From the NCBI RefSeq assembly GCF_014650915.1, contig NZ_BMVW01000003.1, positions 409,384 to 473,383 of the forward strand: a stretch of 64,000 nt of DNA, read 5' to 3'. Of the stretch, positions 15,663 through 23,495 are shown one piece after another. The notes under the pieces were generated by a model that saw only the letters and a program-made list of their open reading frames with translations, was not told where the DNA came from and did no database searches. How positions within the stretch are numbered: the first letter of the stretch is position 1; every line of letters begins with the position of its first letter. The position numbers and the translations under genes were made by a program. The DNA comes from Streptomyces poonensis (GTDB lineage Bacteria; Actinomycetota; Actinomycetes; Streptomycetales; Streptomycetaceae).

Positions 15663-16962
15663 GGCCGGCCTCCCTCGGGGCGGGGACGTGGTGACGGGGG
15701 TGGACGGGACGGACGAGCTCGTTGGCCACGAAGCCCACGGCCAGCAGCCCGATCATGATCCACATGGACAGGCCGTAGAGGGCGGCACCGTGCTTGCCCG
15801 CCGCCTCCTGCCGGTCCGCGATCCAGTTGACGATCAGTGGTCCGAGGACGCCGGCGGTGGACCAGGCGGTGAGCAGCCGACCGTGGATGGCGCCGACCTG
15901 ATAGGTGCCGAACAGGTCCTTCAGATACGCGGGGGCGGTCGCGAAGCCGCCTCCGTAGAAGGAGAGGATCACCAGCGCGCAGACGACGAACAGCGGCTTG
16001 GAGGAGTCCCCGGCCAGGGCGATGAGCGCGTACATCAGCGCGCCCACGCCCAGGTAGACGCGGTACATGTTCTTGCGCCCGATCAGGTCGGAGGTCGAGG
16101 ACCAGCCGATGCGGCCGGCCATGTTGGCGGCCGAGAGCAGCGCGACGAACCCGGCGGCCGCCGAGACGGAGACCGGCGCCGAGGTGTCCGCGAAGAAGTC
16201 CTGGATCATCGGGGCGGCCTTCTCCAGGATGCCGATCCCGGCGGTCACGTTCATGCAGAGCACGACCCACAGGCACCAGAACTGCGGGGTGCGCAGAGCG
16301 CTGTTCGCGGAGACCCGCACCCCGCTCAGCGGTGCCGGGCCGCCGCCGGCGGACTCCGGGGCACGCGGCACCCGCACCAGCAGCACTCCCAGCGCCATGA
16401 AGGCGGCGTACGCCAGCCCGTGCACGAGGAACGCCTGCGCGATACCGGTGCTGTCGGTGCCGAAGGACTCCAGCATCCGCGCCGACCACGGGGAGGCGAT
16501 CAGCGCACCGCCGCCGAACCCCATGATGGCGATGCCGGTGGCCATGCCGGGCCGGTCCGGGAACCACTTCATGAGCGTGGAGACGGGCGAGATGTAACCG
16601 ATGCCGAGGCCGATGCCGCCGACGAAGCCGTAGCCGAGGACGACCAGCCAGTACTGCTCGGTCCGGGCGCCGAGCGCGGACAGCAGGAAGCCCGAGGAGA
16701 AGCAGACCAGGGACACCGTCATCGCCCAGCGCGGCCCGTTGCGCTCGACGAGCGTGCCGCCGAACGCGGCGGACAGGCCGAGCATCACGATGGCGAGCTG
16801 GAAGGGCAGGGCGCTCTGGGTGCCGGTGAGGCCGAGGGCTGACTCCAGGGCCGGCTTGAACACGGACCAGGCGTAGGCCTGTCCGATGGAGAGGTGCACC
16901 GACAGGGCCGCGGGCGGGACGAGCCAGCGGCTCCAGCCGGGCGGCGCTACAGGGGGACTCAT
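15634..16962 (-). CDS. MFS transporter, OFA (oxalate/formate antiporter) family
   Basis: 442 residues with about 12 membrane helices. N-terminal helix SIGQAYAWSVFKPALESALG, the inter-helix motif GGTLVERNGPRWAM, GIGLGIGYISPVSTLMKWFPDRPGMATG and the second-half NMAGRIGWSSTSDLIGRKNMY and FGTYQVGAIHGRLLTAWS are typical of the OFA/YhjX family, which moves small carboxylates such as oxalate, formate or pyruvate. Its last 29 bp overlap the 43-residue small-subunit gene. A LysR gene lies 186 bp upstream on the same strand. No oxalate decarboxylase or formate dehydrogenase is nearby; FdhD is 8 kb away. Confidence 0.88.
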   Translation of the reverse strand: MSPPVAPPGWSRWLVPPAALSVHLSIGQAYAWSVFKPALESALGLTGTQSALPFQLAIVMLGLSAAFGGTLVERNGPRWAMTVSLVCFSSGFLLSALGARTEQYWLVVLGYGFVGGIGLGIGYISPVSTLMKWFPDRPGMATGIAIMGFGGGALIASPWSARMLESFGTDSTGIAQAFLVHGLAYAAFMALGVLLVRVPRAPESAGGGPAPLSGVRVSANSALRTPQFWCLWVVLCMNVTAGIGILEKAAPMIQDFFADTSAPVSVSAAAGFVALLSAANMAGRIGWSSTSDLIGRKNMYRVYLGVGALMYALIALAGDSSKPLFVVCALVILSFYGGGFATAPAYLKDLFGTYQVGAIHGRLLTAWSTAGVLGPLIVNWIADRQEAAGKHGAALYGLSMWIMIGLLAVGFVANELVRPVHPRHHVPAPREAGLDAERQQSA

Positions 16963-17148
16963 GATCCCGGACGATAGGAATGCGGCCGCCCGGTTGGGAA
17001 GAGACCGTTCCCGAACACGTTCCCGAATGGTCGGCCGTATGCGGTGAACGGTCCCCGGGGCACGGTGAACGGTCGTTCCGGGACGGCGAACGGCAGGAGC
17101 CGAGCGCCTCGGCGACGGACCGGGCGGCGTCCTCTTCCTCCTCCTCGC

Positions 17149-18051
17149 TCATGTCCACAGCTGTGCCTTCGCCAGCAGGTGCCCGTGCAGGAGCGCAAGG
17201 TTCGGCCGGGACAGTTCGCCCTGGCGAACGAGGAGGTAGAAGGTGTTGATGGGCGGGACCTCGGGTTCGAGGAGCGGGACGACCTCGCCCGCCGCCAGCT
17301 CCTCCACACACAGGTACGTCGGCAGGACGGAGATCCCGGCCGACGACTTCACAGCGGCGAGCGCGCCTCTCAGGTCGGGTACGACGAGGGTGGGCTCCAC
17401 GGTGGGCCGGGTACCGAAGACGGCGATCCAGTAGCGCCGGATGATGGGCAGCACCTCGGCATAGCTGATCAGCGGATATTTCTCCAGCACCGCCGGACCG
17501 TCCTCCGCGAGCCGGTCACGGGGGATGGACCGGGACAGTTCCTCCGAGGCGAGGAGGACGTACTCCTCGTCGACGAGCGGTGTGGCGGCGATGCCCCGCA
17601 CGCGCGGACGTACGGTGGACAGGACCAGGTCGACCCGCCGGTCCAGCAGGATGGCGAGGAGGTCGTTCGCGTGCCCGAAGGACATCCGGAGCTTCAGCCC
17701 CTCGGCGACGAGATCGCTGACGGCGGGGATGACGCGACTGGTCATGAGTTCGACGGGCCCGCCCAGGTGGACGGGCCTGCCCGCCTGCCGGTCCCCGAAG
17801 GAGCGCTCGACGGCGCCGGCCAGGCTGTCGATGGGACCCTGCACCTCGCGGATGAGGGCGTCGGCGGCGGGAGTGGGCTGCACACCCCGCGGCAGCCGTT
17901 CGAAGAGCAGCCGCCCCAGTTCCTTCTCCAGATTGCGCACCTGGTGGGTGACGGCCGGCTGGGAGAGTCGCAGGGCCTGGGCCGCTTTGGTGAACGACCC
18001 GAGACGGTAGACGGTGACGAACGTGCGCAGCCAACCCAGTTGAATCGTCAT
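17149..18051 (-). CDS. LysR family transcriptional regulator
   Basis: 300 residues. Winged helix (about 3-62; LGWLRTFVTVYRLGSFTKAAQALRLSQPAVTHQVRNLEKELG) followed by a periplasmic-binding-like effector domain (about 90-295). ATG at 18051 opens the standard short lead; the frame is open further upstream but without LysR similarity. It lies 131 bp downstream of the last DJ-1 gene and 186 bp upstream of the OFA transporter, all on the minus strand, so it could serve either. Candidate effectors are small carboxylates or aldehydes (inference). Confidence 0.88.
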   Translation of the reverse strand: MTIQLGWLRTFVTVYRLGSFTKAAQALRLSQPAVTHQVRNLEKELGRLLFERLPRGVQPTPAADALIREVQGPIDSLAGAVERSFGDRQAGRPVHLGGPVELMTSRVIPAVSDLVAEGLKLRMSFGHANDLLAILLDRRVDLVLSTVRPRVRGIAATPLVDEEYVLLASEELSRSIPRDRLAEDGPAVLEKYPLISYAEVLPIIRRYWIAVFGTRPTVEPTLVVPDLRGALAAVKSSAGISVLPTYLCVEELAAGEVVPLLEPEVPPINTFYLLVRQGELSRPNLALLHGHLLAKAQLWT

Positions 18052-18182
18052 GGAGTACCCCCGTAGGAACCCGTCCGGCCGCCAAGGGCAAAACGGACAT
18101 GGGCGAGCATTACTCTGCCATCGCGGGGTCTCCACGGGGGATCAAGGTCCAGGGGAGCGGGGGACTCCGGCGAGAACCGGCC

Positions 18183-18860
18183 TCAGGCCTCCTTGAGTTC
18201 GGCGAGGGCCAGTTCGGCGACCTTGACGGCGGACGCCGGGTTCTGTCCGGTGACGAGGCGCCGGTCGGCGACGGCGTGCTCGGCGAAGGGCGCCGTCCCG
18301 GTGTGCCGGGCGCCCCGCTCCACGAGCTTGCTCTCCAGCAGGAAGGGCACGACGTCGCCGCAGCCGACGGCCGCCTCCTCCTCGTTGGTGAAGCACGCGA
18401 CCTGTTTGCCGTCGACGAGGTGGGAGCCGTCGCTGAGCCTGATGTCGACCAGGCCGGCCGGACCGTGGCAGACGGCCGCCACGACACCGCCGCGCTCGTA
18501 GACGGCGGCGGCCAGAGCGGCCAGTTCGGCATTGCCGGGGAAGTCCCACATGGCACCGTGGCCGCCCGCGTAGAACATGACGGCGTAGTCCTCGGCGCTG
18601 ACGTCGGCCGCGGTGGGCGTCGTCCTCAGGGCGGCCCGGGTGGCGGGGTCCGCGAGGAATCCGGTGACGACCTCGTCGTCCGGGTCGACGCCGTCCTGCG
18701 GGGGCGCGCCGCCCTGTACGGACACGAAGTCGATGTCGTAGCCCGCCGCGCGGAACACGGCCGCCGGGTGGGCGACCTCCGGGACGTAGAAGCCGGTCGT
18801 GCGGCCGGTGTCACCCAGCTCGCCGTGGCTGGTGAGGGCGAACAGAACCTTCTTCGGCAT
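18183..18860 (-). CDS. DJ-1/PfpI superfamily protein, Hsp31-like type (copy 1)
   Basis: 225 residues, intracellular. Nucleophile elbow AVCHGPAGLVDI with Cys131-His132 and the partner acid Glu28 (GFYVPEVAHP). The GFY..EV.HP and SVQGG.PPQDGVDP pattern is that of the larger Hsp31/glyoxalase III-like DJ-1 proteins, some of which turn methylglyoxal to lactate or repair aldehyde adducts. Clearly paralogous to the next gene upstream (LTSHGELGD.GR.TGF; GGHGAMWDF; RLVTGQNPAS), from which a 107-bp repeat-rich spacer separates it. Catalytic residues look intact. Confidence 0.9.
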   Translation of the reverse strand: MPKKVLFALTSHGELGDTGRTTGFYVPEVAHPAAVFRAAGYDIDFVSVQGGAPPQDGVDPDDEVVTGFLADPATRAALRTTPTAADVSAEDYAVMFYAGGHGAMWDFPGNAELAALAAAVYERGGVVAAVCHGPAGLVDIRLSDGSHLVDGKQVACFTNEEEAAVGCGDVVPFLLESKLVERGARHTGTAPFAEHAVADRRLVTGQNPASAVKVAELALAELKEA

Positions 18861-18874
18861 GATGCGCTCCCTCG

Positions 18875-18934
18875 GAACGGATGAAAGAACGGACGAATGA
18901 ACGGGTGAAGGAACGGGTGAAGGAACGGAGGGAC
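18875..18934. repeat. 12-bp tandem repeat, five units, between two DJ-1 genes
   Basis: Five units beginning gaacgg: gaacggatgaaa, gaacggacgaat, gaacgggtgaag, gaacgggtgaag, gaacggagggac. They fill most of the spacer between the two paralogous DJ-1 genes and end 14 bp before the downstream gene's start. No hairpin potential. Confidence 0.92.
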
Positions 18935-18967
18935 GGCCGGTCGGGCGGCGGTGTGCGACGGTCACGG

Positions 18968-19648
18968 TCATACGGGTCCCGCGGCGAGGAGTGCGACGAG
19001 CCGCTCGCCCAGTCGGCGGGCCGACGCCGGGTTCTGCCCGGTGACCAGCCGGCCGCTGACCACCACGTGCGGCGTCCTGTCGGGCGCACTGCTGTACACG
19101 GCGCCGCGCTCCTCCAGCGTGCGCTGGAGCGGGAAGGGCAGCAGGCCGTCCAGGCCGCGCGCCTCGTCGTGCGCGTCGGCGAACGAGGTGAGGTCCCGGC
19201 CCGCCACCAGATGACGCCCGTCCGGCAGACGTACGTCGACGAGTGCCGCCGGTCCGTGGCAGATGGCGGCCACCACCCCGCCGGAGGCGTGGATCCGGCG
19301 GGTGAGGCGGTCCAGGGCCGGATGCCCGCGGAAGTCCCACATGGCGCCGTGGCCGCCGACGAAGTACACGGCGCCGTAGTCGTCCGGGTCCGCTTCCTCC
19401 GGCGTCCGCGCGCGGTCCAGGAGCCGGCTGCCCTCCGGGTCCTTCAGGAAATCGTCGTGGTCGGGGCGGCCGGCGTCGTACCCGGTCATCGGCGGCCGCC
19501 CGCCCCGGACGGAGACGAGGTCGACCTCGTGGCCCGCGTCCCGGAGGATCCGCCAGGGTTCGGCCGTCTCACCGAGGTGGAAGCCGGTGGGCCGTCCGCT
19601 GTCGCCGAGTTCACCGTGGCTGGTGAGGACGAAGAGGACGCGCGTCAT
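18968..19648 (-). CDS. DJ-1/PfpI superfamily protein, Hsp31-like type (copy 2)
   Basis: 226 residues. Nucleophile Cys130-His131 (AAICHGPAALVDV), acid Glu27 (FHLGETAEP), and the same head and tail motifs as its neighbour (LTSHGELGDSGRPTGF, RLVTGQNPASARRLGE). The pair probably arose by tandem duplication but has diverged widely, e.g. SVRGGRPPMTGYD where copy 1 has SVQGGAPPQDGVD. The ATG at 19648 overlaps the MFS stop as ATGA, tying it to the exporter in expression. Likely an aldehyde hydratase/deglycase-type or tailoring enzyme; substrate unknown. Confidence 0.9.
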   Translation of the reverse strand: MTRVLFVLTSHGELGDSGRPTGFHLGETAEPWRILRDAGHEVDLVSVRGGRPPMTGYDAGRPDHDDFLKDPEGSRLLDRARTPEEADPDDYGAVYFVGGHGAMWDFRGHPALDRLTRRIHASGGVVAAICHGPAALVDVRLPDGRHLVAGRDLTSFADAHDEARGLDGLLPFPLQRTLEERGAVYSSAPDRTPHVVVSGRLVTGQNPASARRLGERLVALLAAGPV

Positions 19649-20877
19649 GCAGCCTCCTCCGCCGTCTCCGCGGACGCTCCCCGGGGACGCCGTTCGGCGG
19701 CCGGCCGGGCGAAGGCCGCCACCCCGCAGGCCGCCGCCAGCGTCAGGGCCGCCGCCACGGCCGGCACCGTCCGGTAGCCGGTGTGCGCGGCCGCCAGTTG
19801 CCCCAGGGACGCCCCCACGAAGAGCACGAACGTGTTGAACGAGACCGCCGCGCCCGTGGCATCCGGGGCGAGCCGGTGCAGCAGCCCCACGAGCCCCGGT
19901 ACGACGAGGCTGATCCCGCCGACGAACACCACGGTTCCGGCCAGCAGGACCGCGGGCACCGCCGTGACCTGCGCCAGCAGCAGTCCCGCCGACGCCGTGA
20001 CGAATCCCGCCACCGTCAGCGGGCGCGGCCCGCGGGCCCCCGCGATCCGGTTCACCACCGGGCCGGTGACCAGGCCGAGGGCGCCCAGTGCCTGCACGCC
20101 CAGCAGGTCGGCCGCGTCGTATCCGGCCGTCGACCGGAGATGCGCGTTCAGCGCCGCGTACAGCGCGACGAAGCTTCCGAACACCGTGAGCGCCGACGCG
20201 AACACCGCCGCGACGCCCCGGTTCCGCAGCAGTCCGACCATCGCCACGGCCACACCGCGCGCGGCGGTGGACGAGCGGCCGCCTGCGGGTGACAGCAGCA
20301 GCCAGAAGGCCGTCGCCGCGGCCGCGTAGACCAGGGCCGCCGGCCAGAACGCCAGGCGCCACCGGTCGGCGACCGCCTGCCCGAAGACCTGCCCGGCCAG
20401 CCCCGCGCCCAGCAGGCCGGTGGTGAGGAACGACAGCGCCACCGCGCGTCGCGCCACCGGCGCGTGCTCCGCCACATAGGCCAGTGCCACCGGCGCGAAG
20501 GAGGCCGCGGCCAGGCCCTGCACCACCCGGAAGGCCAGGAACCAGCCGAAGTCCGGGCTGATCGCCACCGCCCCGGTCGCGAGCGCCGTCGCCAGCGTGC
20601 CGAACGCCAGCACCGGCCGCCGCCCCACCCGGTCCGACAGCGGCCCGAACACCAGGAAGCCGACGGCGTACGCCAGCGAGAACGCGCTGCCCGTCCAGGC
20701 CGCGGCTCCCGCGCTCACCCCGAACGCCTGCTGGATGCCGCCCGCCACCGGGATCGCCAGATACAGCTGTGCGGGGATCGCGAACGCCATCGCCACCAGG
20801 ACGGCGAGCTGCGCGGTGAACCCCGTCCTCGGCTTCACCCCGCCGGACGGGGACACGACGGACTGTGCGGTGTCCAT
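19645..20877 (-). CDS. MFS exporter (drug:H+ antiporter-like, 12 TM)
   Basis: 410 residues, about 12 hydrophobic segments. Motif A-like FGPLSDRVGRRPVLAFG between helices 2 and 3, FRVVQGLAAASFAPVALAYV in helix 4, and motif C-like SFLTTGLLGAGLAGQVFGQ in helix 5 place it with drug/metabolite exporters of the DHA1/AraJ type. ATG at 20877 with AGGAG 9 bases upstream. Its end overlaps the DJ-1 copy 2 start; 60 bp separate it from the HAD gene upstream. In context it may export a toxic or finished product of the cupin/DJ-1/HAD enzymes (inference). Confidence 0.9.
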   Translation of the reverse strand: MDTAQSVVSPSGGVKPRTGFTAQLAVLVAMAFAIPAQLYLAIPVAGGIQQAFGVSAGAAAWTGSAFSLAYAVGFLVFGPLSDRVGRRPVLAFGTLATALATGAVAISPDFGWFLAFRVVQGLAAASFAPVALAYVAEHAPVARRAVALSFLTTGLLGAGLAGQVFGQAVADRWRLAFWPAALVYAAAATAFWLLLSPAGGRSSTAARGVAVAMVGLLRNRGVAAVFASALTVFGSFVALYAALNAHLRSTAGYDAADLLGVQALGALGLVTGPVVNRIAGARGPRPLTVAGFVTASAGLLLAQVTAVPAVLLAGTVVFVGGISLVVPGLVGLLHRLAPDATGAAVSFNTFVLFVGASLGQLAAAHTGYRTVPAVAAALTLAAACGVAAFARPAAERRPRGASAETAEEAA

Positions 20878-20937
20878 GTGGATCTCCTGCTCGAAGTCTT
20901 CGCCACGGGCGGGCGAAGGGCCCGGCGGTCCGTCCGG

Positions 20938-21687
20938 TCACACGGCCACGGAGGCGAGGTGACGCACCTCGGAGAGGTGCAGCGCGGGCACCGCGTACCG
21001 GTCCGCCTCTGCCCGGTGCTCGGGCGTCGCGTATCCCCACAGCGCCCACCGGACGCGGGCGCCGGTCCCGGCGACCTTGCGCACGTTGGCGAGGTTGTCG
21101 TCGATGAAGGTGATGTGCCCGACCGGCACTCCCCACCGCGCGCTGACGTCCAGCACCGCCCCGGCCTTGTCCCCGCACTCCCCGAACACCTCACGCACGG
21201 TGTGTTCGAGGCCGTGCCGGGCCAGGATCGCCCGTACCGAGGCCTCGTCCTTGGCGGTGACGACCACCACGCGGCCGCTGCGCCGGCGCAGCAGGTCGGC
21301 CATGCCCGGGTAGAGGGTGTGCAGGCCGAGCCAGAAGTCCGGCTCCCCGGTCCGCAGCCGCTCCCGCGCCGCGGTGGCCGCCGCGGTGAAGTGACGGACG
21401 TACTCCGGCTCCAGGCCGGAGAACAGGGCGTCGAACGCGGCCTGCGAGTCGACCTCGTCGGCTCCGGGCAGGTGCGCCACCACGAAATGGTCCAGCAGCC
21501 GCGCGTAGTTCCGGATGTGGCGGAACCGCTCGACGAACTCGCCCGGTACGCGTTTCAGCTGCTCGGCCCCGGGGACGGAGGCCTGCGGCCCCCGTCCGCC
21601 GAGCCAGGTGACGAGCGCGCACTCCTGCAGCGCGTCGGCGACGACTCCGTCGAAGTCGACCGCCAGCACCTCCCCCGTCCGTGCCAT
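20938..21687 (-). CDS. HAD family hydrolase
   Basis: 249 residues. HAD motif I DFDGVVAD gives nucleophile Asp11 and acid Asp13; motif II is the Thr in VVVVTAKDEA; the lysine is in CGDKAGAVLDV; motif IV is FIDDNLANVRK. A long helical cap (about 20-135) follows motif I. Such enzymes are phosphatases, phosphonatases or dehalogenases. Its ATG shares one base with the stop of the small DJ-1 gene (TGATG), so the two are coupled. Substrate unknown; a phosphorylated sugar or aldehyde would fit the cupin and DJ-1 neighbours. Confidence 0.88.
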   Translation of the reverse strand: MARTGEVLAVDFDGVVADALQECALVTWLGGRGPQASVPGAEQLKRVPGEFVERFRHIRNYARLLDHFVVAHLPGADEVDSQAAFDALFSGLEPEYVRHFTAAATAARERLRTGEPDFWLGLHTLYPGMADLLRRRSGRVVVVTAKDEASVRAILARHGLEHTVREVFGECGDKAGAVLDVSARWGVPVGHITFIDDNLANVRKVAGTGARVRWALWGYATPEHRAEADRYAVPALHLSEVRHLASVAV

Positions 21688-22241
21688 CAGGCAGCCTGCT
21701 TCTCACCGCTGAGCTGCGCGGCGGTCGCGAAGACCGCTCGCATGAACGCGCCCATGTAGCCGTAGTAGGAGCAGGTGATGATGTTGCCGTCGACGATGAC
21801 GTCGCTGTCCACCACGTCCGCGCCCGCGTTGATCACATCGTCCCGCAGACCGATGTACGCGCACGCCTTCCGGCCCTTGAGGACACCGGCGCTGACCATG
21901 ATCCAGGGGCCGTGGCACAGGCCCGCGACGACCTTGCCGGCCTTGTCCATGCCCGCGACGAAGTCCAGCACGTCGCGGTCCTGGCGGACGCGGTCCGGAG
22001 CCTCGTGCCCGCCGGTGAGGACGACGACGTCGTAGTCCTCGACGGCCAGATCCTCGAAGGAGATCAGCGGGCGGGCGGTCTTGTCCATCGGCAGCGGGAC
22101 ACCGTACTTGCCGGTGACCGGGTCGGCGTTCTTCGTCGCCACGTCGACGTTCCAGCCCTCCTCGAGCAGCCGGTAGTACGTGAAGACGACGTCGTGGTCC
22201 TGGAAGCCGGGACCGGTGATGATGACTGCGTTACGAGACAT
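21687..22241 (-). CDS. DJ-1/PfpI family protein, short PfpI type, with Glu-to-Gln change
   Basis: 184 residues, the compact PfpI/YhbO-like form, distinct from the two larger copies downstream. The nucleophile elbow is intact (GLCHGPWIMVSAGVLKGRK, Cys109-His110), and DDVINAGADVVDSDVIVDGN matches PfpI. At the place where PfpI proteins carry the conserved Glu of the F-E-D motif, this protein has Gln14 (GPGFQDHDVVFTYYRLLEEG). That residue normally hydrogen-bonds the cysteine, so chemistry may differ from deglycase or protease-like relatives. Start at 22241, 68 bp after the cupin gene. Confidence 0.88.
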   Translation of the reverse strand: MSRNAVIITGPGFQDHDVVFTYYRLLEEGWNVDVATKNADPVTGKYGVPLPMDKTARPLISFEDLAVEDYDVVVLTGGHEAPDRVRQDRDVLDFVAGMDKAGKVVAGLCHGPWIMVSAGVLKGRKACAYIGLRDDVINAGADVVDSDVIVDGNIITCSYYGYMGAFMRAVFATAAQLSGEKQAA

Positions 22242-22309
22242 ACGTCGTTCCCCCCATTTGTGTTGCGGCTCTTCGCGCGTGACGCGTCATGGGACGCGTG
22301 ACGCGGATA

Positions 22310-23083
22310 TCAGCGAGTCCGGCTGACGGTCAGATACTGCTCGTCCGTTCGCGGGTGCCGGGTTTCGGCCGGGTGACCGGTGAGAATCTCGACGTCGGAC
22401 TGCACCACGCCCGAGACGCACAGCGGAATGTGGAAGAGGTCTTCCGTGCGCCGCCGGTAGAAAATGTCCATTCCGGTCCGCAGCTCGAACCGGAACCGCC
22501 GGTCCGGGCTGCGCCTGCGCATTCGTGTGTTCGGCAGGGACGGAACGGCTCGCATGGTGTTCCGCGGATGCTCCACCGATTCCGACTCGTACGCCGTGCC
22601 GGCGCGGTTGTAGTCGTCCTGCAGTCGCATGAGGTCGAACTTGTTCCTCGGCACCTCGACCTCGATGAGTTCCAGCGGGTCGTCCCCCGTGTTCCGCGTC
22701 CCGTGGAACGTGCCCCGCGCGATGCGCAGGACCGCACCCGCCTCGATCGGGATGTCCTGCCGGTCCAGTCCTGTGGTGACACCCCGCCCCCCGAGGCACA
22801 GGAGATACGTCAGCTTCCTGGGGTGCACGTGGACCGACGTGCTGTGCGGGGTGTCGATGTGCAGCGACCACAGGTCGAAGAAGTCGTCGACGTACGCCCG
22901 GTACTCATAGCCCCACGGCTTGGGGATGATGCGGTCCAGATGCGCGTCGTCGTCGAACTCCTCGTTCCGCGCCCGTGATCCGCGGCGTACCAGCTTCTTG
23001 AGTTGCGCGATGTCGGCCTTCCCGGCGTCCATACGAACAATGCCGGTTCCGCTTCCGGTCCCGGCTTCGTACATGACGGTCAT
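22310..23083 (-). CDS. Cupin-domain protein (mannose-6-phosphate isomerase C-terminal-like)
   Basis: 257 residues. The first half is a cupin resembling the C-terminal domain of type II phosphomannose isomerases: IIPKPWGYEYRAYVDDFFDLW, then SVHVHPRKLTYLLCLGGRG (metal His residues) and the second strand pair AVLRIARGTFHGTRNTG. The second half (about 170-257) is Arg-rich and not recognised. First gene of the minus-strand cluster; the start has only a run of Gs as ribosome site. Third positions are less G/C-rich than in neighbours, and the upstream DNA is AT-rich, hinting at transfer. It may be a sugar isomerase, a dioxygenase or a sensor. Confidence 0.75.
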   Translation of the reverse strand: MTVMYEAGTGSGTGIVRMDAGKADIAQLKKLVRRGSRARNEEFDDDAHLDRIIPKPWGYEYRAYVDDFFDLWSLHIDTPHSTSVHVHPRKLTYLLCLGGRGVTTGLDRQDIPIEAGAVLRIARGTFHGTRNTGDDPLELIEVEVPRNKFDLMRLQDDYNRAGTAYESESVEHPRNTMRAVPSLPNTRMRRRSPDRRFRFELRTGMDIFYRRRTEDLFHIPLCVSGVVQSDVEILTGHPAETRHPRTDEQYLTVSRTR

Positions 23084-23420
23084 GAGCCCCCCCGGTGCCT
23101 AGCCGTCTGTGCTTCCCGACAACTTAACCAGGCGACACTGAGGAGCATCAAATTAAAAATTCTTGGAGGGGCATAAATTGCCTCATGCGAGGACCGGGAA
23201 CCTCCGGTTGAGTACTTCGCTTTTAAAGCTTGCTCAATTGCATGAAAGGGAAGGGAAGGGGGCCTTGTCGACCGGTGTGGGTGACGTGCACACCGCCCGG
23301 ACGCCCCCGGCCCTCCCAGGACACGGCCGGCGCGCGAGGGCGGACGCGGTCACCCGGCGCTCCTGGTGGCCGCGGCGCGCCGTCGGGGCACCGCACGAAG
23401 CCTTGCTGGCCCAACCGCCA
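23084..23420. other. AT-rich divergent intergenic region upstream of the cupin cluster
   Basis: Gene-free region between the cupin gene (minus) and the ketopantoate-reductase-like gene (plus). Bases 23120-23250 are unusually AT-rich for this genome, with runs such as caaattaaaaattcttgg and cttttaaagcttgctcaatt. It probably holds the cupin cluster promoter. An open frame at 23163 continues in phase into the downstream reductase but lacks any domain, so it is not annotated as coding. No tRNA, att duplication or IS end was seen. Confidence 0.55.
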
Positions 23421-23434
23421 TACTGTACACAGTA
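23421..23434. promoter_or_regulatory. Palindromic operator candidate (TGTnnACA type) before the reductase gene
   Basis: The sequence tactgtacacagta has 6-bp inverted arms around a 2-bp centre and fits the TGTnnACA core that FCD-type GntR regulators often bind. It is 61 bp upstream of the reductase ATG. The only GntR/FCD gene in the window is at 13590-14267, and its own upstream region contains a related gtctacagtctac element. Confidence 0.4.
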
Positions 23435-23495
23435 TTTCGTCGACAATAGTTCGGCAGTTCCTCGGTACACCCTCGACCGAACGGAGCTCCCTCAC

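Noticed and set aside
16963..17156. ATG overlapping the LysR stop, opening MSEEEEEDAARSVAEALG
   Set aside because: The frame runs without a stop through the OFA transporter gene in another phase, and after about 20 residues it loses plausible protein character. A 3' remnant cannot be excluded but is not supported.
13590..18051. Fatty-acid or polyketide biosynthetic cluster around the KAS III gene
   Set aside because: Only the single KAS III gene is present; no ACP, KAS II, acyltransferase or ketoreductase genes adjoin it.
23163..23495. N-terminal extension of the ketopantoate-reductase-like gene
   Set aside because: It is in frame but lacks domain similarity, spans the AT-rich promoter region and the operator-like palindrome, and the Rossmann fold starts exactly at the ATG at 23496.
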